Part shown: positions 1-16,053 of the stretch, piece after piece
Layout: every line of letters starts with the position of its first letter
Position numbering within the stretch: position 1 is the stretch's first letter
Origin: Gossypium raimondii
Taxonomy: Eukaryota > Streptophyta > Magnoliopsida > Malvales > Malvaceae
NCBI RefSeq assembly: GCF_025698545.1
Contig: NC_068577.1
Location: forward strand, 3,133,501 to 3,197,500
DNA: 64,000 nucleotides
Reading direction: 5' to 3'
Translations under genes and position numbers: made by a program
Notes under the pieces: model-generated
Databases searched by the model: none
Seen by the model: only the letters and a program-made list of their open reading frames with translations
What the model was told of the DNA's origin: nothing

Positions 1-18
1 AAAAAAGGGGAATGATAC

Positions 19-5751
<5,733 letters not shown>

Positions 5752-5759
<8 letters not shown>

Positions 5760-6550
5760 GGTATGCTTTCCCCTGGTCACTGACTAACATAGATCCTGAT
5801 TTCTTGATGAAAGACCCATAGCCCTAAAACCTCACCATTAATAAACCCTAAACCCTAAACCTTATTGATGCGAGCTTGAACATAAAAGAGAGAAATATAT
5901 TAGAATTTGATAAACATACAGAAAGGGACATAATTTTAAGTGAATGAGTGATACCTGCACCTTGGAGAATTTGTCCCTATTTTCGAAATCCAAACTATTT
6001 TTCAAAAAATAAGTAAAAGAAAATAACTCTTCTGCCGTGCCCTAAAATCAAGCTTTCACACATTAGAAGAAATACCCAACTTTCTTTTTCCCGAAAAATG
6101 CTCACATTTAATGGAATGTAATAGTTCATATGTGACAAATTTGCCAAATGCTTCAGTTATAATACTCATCACTTCTCCAAACTAGTCAAGATAAAACAAA
6201 ATGTTCCCAGGTTTATCGAATCGCTGGCATGTTAATTGCATTAATGAATACAAATTAAAAAAATAAATAAACAAATTCAGAAAATGTAAACAGCGAGACC
6301 GAAAAATTAAGCCAAAGAAAAGAAAAACAAGGACAAATGGCTAAACAAGTAGCGCCTAGTTAGAGTTAACTGATAAAATCCAAAAAAAAAACTTCATGTA
6401 TTCAAGAGCTACACCGGCTAAAATAAGTTTAAATGCACTTAAATAATGAGAGTGAGTGAAACTAGATTTGAATTGATTGAATCGAAGAGTGAACTGACCT
6501 TATTTTGCTATCGGATTTCTTTTAGGGTTTAATCTGAGAGAGAACAATCT
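5752..6550 (-). promoter_or_regulatory. Spliced 5' leader of the RecQ helicase gene
   Basis: Reading leftward from about 6545, splice signals define leader exons ending at 6499 (AAG|GTCAG donor), then 5955-6041 (TTTTAG acceptor, CAG|GTATC donor), then 5752-5823 (TTTTAG acceptor), which carries the coding start. Two ATGs precede the chosen start in the last leader exon. One opens a short reading frame that closes before the start codon. The other would run past the exon junction out of frame. The leader exons come from splice signals alone, so the transcription start is approximate. Confidence 0.5.
5843..5861 (-). promoter_or_regulatory. Telo-box-like AAACCCTAA repeat in RecQ leader intron
   Basis: Two and a half tandem units of the plant telomere repeat (plus strand AAACCCTAAACCCTAAACC). 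They lie in the inferred leader intron between 5824 and 5954. Telo-boxes are known promoter or leader elements of plant growth and cell-cycle genes. A function here is inference. Confidence 0.5.
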
Positions 6551-6716
6551 GCACAGCAAAAAAATAAAAATAAAAATGAATTTGCAAATTCCAATTTGCA
6601 GAGAAAGAGAAAAGGCGCTTTTAAAATACAGAGCGGCATTGGAGTGGCGGGATAATTCGTCCTGTTTGTTAAAATGAAATTACTTACTACCCGTGTTTTT
6701 TTCCTTCACGAAATTA

Positions 6717-7802
6717 GGTAATTTACCAATAAAAGCCGTTTTTTCAAAAATTTTTGAAATGGGCCGATTTTTTTATTATTTATCGGAATGGGCTATTTTT
6801 CGCGAAATCGCGTCCACGTCAGCGCGATGTCAAGGTACGTGTCAGGACATCGCGTCCATATCAGCGCGATTTGCTTACGTGGACACAAACCGCACCTACG
6901 AGGACGCGATTTGCTGACGTGGATGAACAGTTTATGTTTTTAAGCTTGGAAAACTTTGAAAAGCCATAACTTGTTGCTCGATTGTCCGATTGAGACGATT
7001 TTTTTTATTTCGAATAACTTTTCGAGATCTACGCGCTGACAAATAGTCGAAGGCGATTTGCTGCACTTTTCGTCGAAAAAGATCCCTTTTGCCCCTAAAT
7101 TTCGATTTTTTCGGTTCAAAATTGAATTTTGAAACATTCAAATCATTATTTTCCTTATTTATTTGGAGTAGACACCGGATATTTTTTTACAAAATTGTCT
7201 TATATCATCCTGTTATAGGTATAAGTCAGCTCATTCCACTTTTGAGAAGTTCTCTAAAATTTTCCATTTTATTCAATTTAGTCCCTAAAACCTAAATAGT
7301 CATATTTTCAAATCTAAGCTTCGTTTTTCAATTCAAATTCAATTTCATCCTTCCATAACATTCAAATATTCTTAAATACAAAAATTTCATGCTAATTTTG
7401 AAATAATTACACTTTAGTCCCTATACTCGTAACTAACAAATTATACTTTACAAACTAGTCCCTATTCATCTCTAAGCAATTTTTCAGCGCGTAGATCTCG
7501 AAAATTTATTCGAAATAAAAAAATCGTCTCAATCGGACAACCGAGCCAAAAGTTATGGCCTTTCAAAGTTTTTCAAGCTAAAAAACATAAATTGTTCATG
7601 CCACGTCAGCAAATCGCGTCCTCTAGGCGCCATTTCAAATCCACGTCGCAAGTCGAGCTGACGTGGGCGCGATTTCTGGCGCGTGCCTCGACATCGCATT
7701 GACGTGGGCGATTTCATGGAAAATGGATCATTCCGGTAAATAATTAAATAGTTGGCCCATTTCGGTAAATTTAAAAAAAAAGGCTTTTATTGGTAAATTA
7801 CC
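6717..7802. mobile_element. Foldback Mutator-like element (non-autonomous), 1,086 bp
   Basis: The ends are inverted copies: GGTAATTTACCAATAAAAGCC on the left and GGCTTTTATTGGTAAATTACC on the right. Inverted similarity continues inward for roughly 320 bp per arm. For example, the stretch around 6920-7045 (aaactttgaaaagccataac ... gagatctacgcgc) reappears reverse-complemented at 7485-7600. Flanking 9-mers ACGAAATTA (6708-6716) and CTGAAATTA (7803-7811) match at 7 of 9 bases, as expected for an aged Mutator-type 9-bp target duplication. The arms are unusually CpG-rich, with repeated cgcgattt/gacgtgg words. No transposase is visible. Short reading frames inside are incidental. Confidence 0.8.
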
Positions 7803-8046
7803 CTGAAATTACCTCAATTACTATTTCTTTGTAAATATTAAAAATTTTATCAATGGAAAATACGGATTTAAAATATAGGCATATAATAAACCATGAATTT
7901 TGTGATTTGAAATTAATTAATTATAATAACACATTAAATAAAAAATATTAAATTATGAGTAAAACGAAATTTAAACAAATAAATACTGATAAGCTGTAAA
8001 AGTAACATATTTTAATCATATTCTTAATACATTTATTAATGATTAA

Positions 8047-9236
8047 TGATGTAAATTAGTGAATTTGATGCTCATAATTCTTTAAATTCATGTTTCTATA
8101 CTTAGAATAGCATTTAGGAGCGAAATGAGCAAAAAACGAGCCAAATTTGGAAGAATAGAGTTGTTTCCAGGATCCACACGGCCTGGCCATACACCCGTTT
8201 GAGCCACATGGGCTGAATGTGCCAGCCCGTGTCGATATAGCACCTTGCTTCCCAGATACGCGAAAAAACCTAATTTTTAGGCTTTCTTAGCATTCTAAAG
8301 TCTATAGATACCTATTAGACGAAGATCTAAGGGGACACTCAAAGAAGGTCGAATAAAACACTTGAAGAACGCCGTCGAAATCAACTCGACAATGGATCTC
8401 CCTTAAGATCTAAGATCTCTATTTAATTTCTTTCGAAGTTTTATTGAGTTTCTTTATGTCGTGTGGTTATCCTAACATTGAGATGTTTATATTCAGGATT
8501 ATGAACTAAATTCTTTAGATACTTAGGAAAGATGAAACCTATGATGAATATTATTATTTGATTTTTGATTTACGCGATAAATACTTTATTATTGTTCTCA
8601 ATTATGTATGTTTATTTCTTGTTTTATTATTTCTAGTGATATTAATTCATGTTTAATGTGCTTAATTCGATGGATCAGAAGACCCATGTTTAAGAGTATA
8701 TCTAGCATAATTGAGTGGAGTTGCATGCAATCCTAGAAATAGGACGACATAAATCTACTAAATTAGAGTCAAATCTAATAAGGGAATCCATAGATCGAGT
8801 TAATGCGGCAATAGGGGTTTTAATTAGAAAGATATTTCAATTAATCAACCTAGAGTCAGTTGTTTTTACTCTCGAAAGATATATTAACATAATTTAGGAA
8901 TTTATACGGATCAAGACACAAGTGAATAAATCGTTTAGTTCAGATTCATAATAATAGGCGAAGTTTAGGTAGATTATTTCATGGGAATTGTTTATCTTAT
9001 CGGTTATCTTCGATTATTTTCCTATTTCATTATCTGTTGCGTTCTTAGTTAGATTAGATTAGTAAATTTAGATTAAAAACAATTACTCCAATTTGTCGGC
9101 TAAATAATAGAAAAAACGGTAATTATTAGTACTTTCAGTCCTCGTAGATACGATATTCCCTACACACCATAACTATACTATTGTTCGATAGGTGCACTTG
9201 CCTTAGTCCTATTTATAGTTAGTTTAGTGACCATCA
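8047..9236 (+). mobile_element. Probable solo LTR of a gypsy-type retrotransposon
   Basis: The segment starts TGATGTAAATTAG and ends GTGACCATCA, about 1.19 kb. Its 3' text (the stretch with gataggtgcacttgcctta, then tagtttagtgaccatca) is the usual end of LTRs in plant Ty3/gypsy elements of the Tat/Athila class, by recall. No primer-binding site, gag or pol follows, so it looks like a lone LTR. No clear 5-bp target duplication was found, so the left boundary is approximate and the element is old. Confidence 0.55.
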
Positions 9237-9274
9237 AATACATCAGATAAACAATACTAAATGCATTATAATTA

Positions 9275-9725
9275 TTTATAAATAGTTTTGTCTTCAATTG
9301 TGAGCTAGTGTCAAGTTAACTTGTGACATTAACTCAACTAATATCATTTTAACATATACAACTGATGGAGATGATAAATTTGCATATCAAAATAAAAATG
9401 TATAAAATACATTAAAATAAAGTTATGATTGACTGGTAAATTTAAAATTTTACTAATCCAATTGGCGGGGTTCAATTCTTACTATATGCATATTTTTATT
9501 TAATTTTTGTTAAAATAAAAAGATTAAAATACCCTTAAAAATAAAATTTATTTTAATTATGAAACGATGTTTTTATAATTTCCCTAGCTAGGTTGGTGTC
9601 TAATGAAAAGGCTGAAATACCCTTAAAATATAATTTATTCTAATTACCAAAGGATGTGTTCATAAATTCTTTAACTGAATTGATGTCCGGTTAACTCGTG
9701 ATACCAACTCAATCGGAAGCTTAAA
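9275..9725. repeat. Dispersed repeat with 'gttaactcgtgataccaactca' ends
   Basis: A repeat whose end sequence (ggttaactcgtgataccaactcaat near 9690-9715) recurs at about 39225-39270. The left edge, 9297-9335, is a partly inverted version of the same words. A related copy occupies 39010-39275. Class unknown; a non-autonomous TIR element is possible. Confidence 0.4.
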
Positions 9726-10977
9726 TAATATTGTAAATTACAGAATAAACATTGAAAGTGTGTTTTGACTCCCCGGCAAAATGTATCGGTAAAGGCTTAA
9801 TTGATTTGTTTTGTCAATAAAGGCTTAATTAGATGAAATTTTTTTTATAAGGACTTAATTGTTTTTTTATCTCTAATCTTTTTTATTTTTTATATATTTT
9901 ATAATTATTATCAAAATTGCATAATAGGTAAATGTTGATGACTAAATTTAATATAGCTATGAATGGTTGAGAACAAAAGTATTCGTATTTGAATAAAGAA
10001 GATTGCATTGAATCGATAATAATATGATATTAAAAAGCGGTGATATGAAAACCAAAATGAATTAATAATAACATTTAATTAATCAAATTCTCCAAATATT
10101 TGATATATTATTCAAATAATATCTTAGGGTTTTCTCCATATATATCAAATACCAAAGAAAATGTGATATTCAAAATTATTTAACGAAATGTATCAAATTT
10201 TTACATTGTAATTGTAATATCCCTCGCCCGGTCCGGTCATCGGATCTAAGTTACAGAATGTTAGGGTGTAGAATAGTATAATTACAAACGTTTAACAACA
10301 AACTCAAACCAAAATTTAGTCACAATAATCATTTGATACAATTTAAAATCTCTCTCAAGTCTTATACGAACTTACAAACGCTCTAAAATTGACCCGAGAT
10401 TGAACAATGACCAATTAGAAACTTTTTCAACATGGACCAATTATTCTAGTGTGTTTTTTTATATAAATTTAGTAAAAAACCCTTATTTTGGACATTTGTT
10501 CGTATTTTTCTTATTTTCTGATTTTATTACTTTCAAAAATATGTTATTTTCAGTATTTTATTATTTTATATTATTTTAGTACATAATGTTTGAAATGTAT
10601 TATTTTAGTGTGTTTTTTATATAAATTTAGTAAAAAAACCTTATTTTGACTATTTGTTTGTATTTTTCTTATTTTTAGATTTTATCACTTAAAAAAATAC
10701 TTATTTTGACCCTTCATTTTGCCACTTCCTAAAGACAAAAAAAGACAAAAAAAATATGAGCTTGGGTGCCGCCTGTGGCAGACCCTCGACCAGGGTTTTT
10801 TTTACTGTCTGTACCATTTTGTTACGTAATAAGATGGTTGTATTATTTTAGTATTATTTTAATTTTTTATTATTTATGTAAAAAACCCAGCAGACAATGA
10901 TATGTAAAATAAGTTTTTTAATTTTAATTTATATTTTATCTAATTTTCAATCAGCAAGTCGCCCACCGCTCTTCTAA
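9726..10977. other. Upstream region of TH1; AT-rich, with LTR-head remnant and tandem duplication
   Basis: AT-rich DNA without a gene. At about 10216 the text tgtaatatccctcgcccggtccggtcatcgg followed by ttacagaatg resembles the head of the TGTAACA LTR family seen at 47380 and 63425, but no matching end is visible. Two direct copies of about 160 bp, starting at 10448 and 10607 (agtgtgttttttatataaat), lie just upstream of the TH1 promoter region. Confidence 0.4.
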
Positions 10978-13900
10978 ATGGCCTCTGCTACATTTCTCTC
11001 CACTCTCTCGTTGGCCAACAAGGTAAAGTTACCCTTTTTTTTTTAATCCCTTTTTCCAACTCATAAACTCTAATATTTGCAGTGGTAGAAGATAAGCATT
11101 TGCAGAATCTGATACTAGCAATCTAATTCCTTTTCCCTTTCTTTCAGAATTATCTGCTGTTAACTCCTACTCATGCTTATGCAAAAGGGTATACTAACAA
11201 CTTTAGAGTTTCGAATTTACCTTCCATTGTTGTAAGAAAAGAGGGTTCTGTTCGGTCGCAAGGTTTTGTAGCAATGCAGGAGAAGGGTGGTTCAACATTG
11301 AGCGATGATTCGAGGACGAAAACCCCACATGTTTTGACTGTTGCTGGCTCTGATTCGGGTGCTGGGGCTGGAATTCAAGCTGATCTCAAGGCTTGCGCTG
11401 CTCGTCGAGTCTATTGTTCTACTGTTATCACTGCTCTCACTGCTCAGAACACTGTTGGGGTTCAGGTTTTATATTCTTCGCAAACCTTTTCTTTTTTTTT
11501 TTTTTTTTTCAATACTTCGAATTTTGGTTTTTTTTCTTTATTTGATGAATTCTTGACCATCTTGCTTCGTTGGCTTGAAGACTTTTCATCATTTGAAACC
11601 TGAAAAAGAGAACGAGAATGATTGTATAGAAAAAGATTCATATTTTTGTAGAATATGTGTAGAGAATATAGGATTAGCTGCTATTGTTGAATTTACGTAC
11701 GATTGTAAATTAACGGAGCTTGAACAACCAGATTTTTGTTCATGTTCATTTTTAAGATTGTTCGTGTTAGGTCTGTATTTGTAAATAATTTCAAAATGTT
11801 TTCATGTTCATTTATTTAAAATTATGTGTTTATGTTCTTGAACAAACATATTTGTGAAAATTAAACAAAATGTTCATGAAGAACATATTCAGGAACAATG
11901 TTCATAAAATAATAAACAAACAATTAATGAATAAACACATACATATATATATTTTATATTTTAGATATAAAATAATTAAATGTTTATATTTATATAAATA
12001 AAATAAGCACACAAACAACAATAATTTTATTAATATATAATAATCAAACAATAAACAAGTTTAAATGAGCTTTATATGATTTAATAAACGAGCTTTAAAC
12101 GAACAAAAACAAATTTATTCATGAGCATAAATCAACCGGCCATAGTTTGTTCCTGTTTAGCTCGTTTAATAAAGGAGCTTCAAAATTTTGTTAATGTTTG
12201 TTTATTTAGCTTAATAAACGAATAGAAACTAAACTGCTCACGAGCTCTCCCCTTGTCCTCAATGGTTATGCACTTGTCATCTAAAGTTTAACAAGGTTCA
12301 ACAGAGCTGGTAAGCAGAAGAAACCAAATAAATTGAACTGCTCATGAACTGTTCTTTGAATGCTTTGTTTATTTACGGCCCCAAATTTATGTTTAAGGTT
12401 GATGATCTTTTATGTTTATGTCATTGATTAATTAATTTTCTGGTTGATTTTCAGGGTGTAAGTAATGTACCAGAGGATTTCGTTGCACAACAGTTAAAGT
12501 CTGTGCTCTCTGATATGCAAGTTGATGTGGTAAGACATAGTTAATATGTTGAGCTTTAAGTACTTAGTTATGAGTAACTCATAGCCATAATTGGGGCTTA
12601 CTACTGTTTCCAAGTTATGGTCTTTTCAAGTATTAGGTATAACTGCAAAATAATTCAGCTTAAGCTTTATCATCTATGGTATTAGGTGAAAACAGGTATG
12701 CTACCTTCTGTTGGCATAGTCAAGACACTTTGTAAGACGCTCAGGGAATTTCCTGTCCATGGTACGCAATGGAAAATAAATTTTGAAACTGTGTTTTTTG
12801 AGTGCAATTTTAGTTGACATTTCTCTGGTAACCGAAGGCAGCTTTGGTGGTTGATCCTGTCATGGTATCTACAAGTGGGGATGTGCTAGCTGGTCCTTCC
12901 ATTCTTTCCACATTTCTGTATGTTATGGCTTTTTTTCTCTTAGTATTCAGTAATATGTATACCCTTTTGATTCTTCACAAACGTCGTTGTGCACAATCAT
13001 TTCATTTGAGGTTTGCCGAAGTGAACTGTGGTTTGTTCTCAGTAGTTTTTATTATTGTTTCATGCTTTCAGAGAGGAGCTCCTTCCAATGGCTGACATAA
13101 TAACCCCAAATTTGAAGGAAGCATCTGCTTTGCTTAATGGTATGCAATTGGAAACGGTGGATGACATGCGCTCTGCTGCAAGATTGTTGCATAATATGGG
13201 CCCAAAGTGAGTTGAAAAGCTCTTTTGATTTGCATAATATGACAAGTGTTCTATAAATACCTATAACTTCATGTTTACAGACAGTTAAACAGATACTTTA
13301 TGTACTGATAATGTTTGTTTTTTCAGGAATGTGCTTGTCAAGGGGGGTGACCTACCTGACTCATCAGATGCTGTTGATATTCTATATAATGGTAGTCTTA
13401 TTAGATTTTGTGCCTCAAACCCAAACTGTTTCCATCCTTCCTTTGCTATTGTTTGCAGCAAATGAGTTCTTTTATGGATGTAACTAAATGGTTTTGATGT
13501 CTGACTGAACTTTAAAATTCGACTTTCCGTAGGTCATAACTTCTACGAGCTGCGTTCGCCCCGTATAAGAACTCGTAACACTCATGGTACCGGTTGTAGT
13601 TTGGCATCATCTATAGCAGCTGAAGTAGCAAAAGGCTATCCAATGCTTTCAGCTGTTAAGGTAATTACATCTCTGCTATGGCCTTACTGTTTTCCAGCTG
13701 TCTCTCATTCTTAGCCACTTGTCTTTTGGCAGGTAGCAAAACGCTTTGTTGAAACTGCATTGGATTACAGCAAAGAAATTGATATTGGAAATGGACCTCA
13801 AGGCCCCTTTGATCATCTATTGAGACTTAAGAGTCATTCTCAAGCTTGTCATAGGCAGCAGCCATTTGATCCAAGTGACTTGTTTCTGTATGCTGTTACA

Positions 13901-14641
13901 GATTCAAGAATGAACAAACGGTGGGGCCGATCTATCATCGATGCTGTTAAAGCTGCCATAGATGGAGGTGCTACCATTATCCAGTTAAGGTCGGTTTCAG
14001 CTGTATTCTTTTTCTTGGTTATCATGAACTAGATTGTAGGAACTGCTGCTACACAAGGCTGTTTGCGGATTTTGTTTGCCTGTGATGAAAATAGCTTCAC
14101 TTTTTGCAGAGAGAAGGATGCTGAAACAAAGGACTTTATGGAATCTGCAAAAGCATGTATTAGAATTTGCCGTTTGCATGGAGTTCCTCTGCTGATTAAC
14201 GACCGTGTTGATGTTGCCATTGCTTGTGATGCTGATGGAGTGCATGTTGGCCAGTCTGACATGCCTGCTCGTGTTGCTCGAACTCTTCTTGGTCCAGAAA
14301 AGATTATTGGTGTCTCTTGCAAGACACCGGAGCAAGCTGAACAAGCATGGGTTGATGGTGCTGATTACATTGGGTGTGGTGGTGTCTACCCAACCAACAC
14401 CAAGGAAAACAATATCACAGTTGGTTTGAATGGGCTGAAAACCGTTTGCATGGCTTCGAAGTTACCAGTGGTGGCCATTGGTGGAATCGGTGTGTCAAAT
14501 GCACGTGCTGTAATGGAAATCCGCACATCGAATCTAAAAGGCGTTGCCGTTGTTTCAGCCCTTTTTGATCGGGAATGTGTACAGGCTGAAACAAGGAAGT
14601 TGCATGAAATGCTATTGGGATCTAACATTGGTAGTACATAA
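10978..14641 (+). CDS. TH1: Thiamine biosynthetic bifunctional enzyme TH1 (HMP-P kinase / thiamine-phosphate synthase), plastid
   Basis: Phosphorylates hydroxymethylpyrimidine phosphate and joins the product to the thiazole phosphate to give thiamine monophosphate; plastid enzyme in plants. Ten exons: 10978-11022, 11148-11465, 12455-12529, 12686-12761, 12842-12917, 13072-13206, 13327-13391, 13533-13660, 13733-13989, 14110-14641. They sum to 569 codons (568 aa). Residues 1-70 are Ser/Thr/basic-rich and transit-peptide-like. The ThiD domain (about 75-335) shows [18 protein letters not shown] and the kinase anion-hole loop [10 protein letters not shown] at about 281-290. The ThiE domain (about 355-560) shows [47 protein letters not shown] and VAIGGIG. 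Length and order match the plant fusion enzyme. The start is the first ATG, giving a plausible transit peptide. No TPP-riboswitch-like element was recognised in the 3' region. Confidence 0.96.
11690..12255. repeat. AT-rich repeat insertion in TH1 intron 2 (hAT/MITE-like)
   Basis: The 989-bp intron between exons 2 and 3 holds a repeat built from permuted words such as gttcatgttcat, gaacaaacat, ataaacgagcttt and cacgagctc. Inverted words occur near both ends (gagcttgaacaa and gctcacgagctc). This suggests a decayed foldback MITE. The family is not identified and the ends are approximate. Confidence 0.35.
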
Positions 14642-14794
14642 GTTTTATGATCTGATTCTGATAAGATAACTATCTCAATGGGAGATGTTCAAAAACTGAA
14701 TGTTGACTATCTTAAGCATCGCTTGATTTTTTCTGTAATAATCATAAAAGGGATGGACAAATTCCTATTTTCCATGTTACTCGTAGGTGTGTTA

Positions 14795-14939
14795 GGGTGA
14801 GTTTGGATGGGCGGTGCGTTTAACTGCGGTTAGTGTAAAAACAGCGGTGACAATGAGATTAGATACTGTAGTGGTACTGTAGCGTGAGACAAAAAGTAAA
14901 CTAAACGCACCGCACCCAATCGCCCATCCAAACACACCC
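14795..14939. mobile_element. Tourist-like MITE (PIF/Harbinger), 145 bp
   Basis: Begins GGGTGAGTTTGGATGGGCGG and ends with the inverted counterpart, CCATCCAAACACACCC. It is flanked on both sides by TTA (14792-14794 and 14940-14942). The TTA duplication and GGG...CCC ends fit PIF/Harbinger Tourist MITEs. The interior carries tactgtag-type words. No coding capacity. Confidence 0.85.
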
Positions 14940-14966
14940 TTAGATTTGTACATCCAAAACAACTAA

Positions 14967-15582
14967 AGGTCTGTTTGATTGCCAGTAAAATATTTTCCGT
15001 AAAATGATTTTTGAAGAATGCTTTACTTTTCTGTAAAATAATTTACTAGAAAATATTTTCTGGTGTTTGATTGAATCTGTGTAAAATATTTTCTGCTGTT
15101 TGACAGATTCCCTAAAAATATTTTCTGAAAAAGTTTTTTTTACATATATTAATATATATTAATAAATTTTTATATTTTAAATTATTTTTACATATATTGC
15201 AATAATTTATTTATAATAATACTCAATTATTAAGCTACAATATTAACCGTTATAAATTGAAAAAAAACTAATATCAAATAAATTATTTGTAATTGTGTTA
15301 AAAAAAAATATTGAATAATTAAAAAAATAAGTTACTAGAAAATCGATAAACAGAATCAGTTTTCCACCGAAAATGAAAGAAGGAACGAAGGAGGCGATAG
15401 AGAGGAGAGCACGGAAAATGTCTTACGGAAATTGAAAAGGTAATACATTTTCCTTAAAATGTAACCCATTTTCCCTTGTTTTGGAGTTCATTTTCCAAAT
15501 GGAAAATATTTTCCGCCAATCAAACGCTAGAAAAGTTAAAAATGATTTTTCGGAAAATCAATTCCATCAATCAAACAGACCC
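14967..15582. mobile_element. Second Tourist-like MITE, 616 bp
   Basis: Left end AGGTCTGTTTGATTG and right end CAATCAAACAGACCC are inverted repeats differing at the outermost base. TAA flanks both sides (14964-14966 and 15583-15585). The interior is AT-rich, with the word ggaaaatattttc repeated in both orientations. It lies only 27 bp from the neighbouring MITE, in the space between two convergent genes. Confidence 0.8.
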
Positions 15583-16053
15583 TAAATCTTAAATAACATA
15601 TGCAACATGAAAATAGAACAAAGCTGCAGGAAAGTGTGAGAAATAAGCAGGAACAAGGCAAGTAACAATATTTAAATGATATTTCATATTATAATGGTGA
15701 GTTGTAAAATTTTAAACGAGTCAAACATTCTGGCATACCATTTTAAGATGGAAAAGAAATCAGCTTACAAGACTCGCATACCCTCCATTATACTCTAAAG
15801 TCTAGACATTAACAACCCACAATTATGAAGTTGATCCCAATTGGGTAAAGCTTCAAATCCCAGTAGTTCCAACTTCCGACTTTCAATAGCAACACAACCT
15901 AAACAATCATAAAAAGACTGCACAAACATCTTTGCCCCAATACCATAATTTACAGTTTGTTTATTCGACACCAGGTCCTAGGTAGAAACCGACATCATAT
16001 GAACACAAGGACTAAACACAGAACTCGAATTGAAAAGCATATACTAACAAGTT

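Larger units (their letters stand above)
14642..16053. other. Convergent TH1/SnRK2 intergenic region
   Basis: Holds the 3' regions of TH1 (+) and the SnRK2 gene (-) plus the two MITEs listed separately. Nothing else recognisable between 15586 and 16053 beyond probable SnRK2 3' UTR. Confidence 0.6.

Noticed and set aside
7089-7295. Open frames inside the foldback element at 6717-7802
   Set aside because: They are by-products of the inverted arms, with no transposase motifs.
14642-15000. TPP riboswitch in the TH1 3' region
   Set aside because: In plants this riboswitch is known from THIC, and no CUGAGA/ACCUGA-type core pair was seen here.
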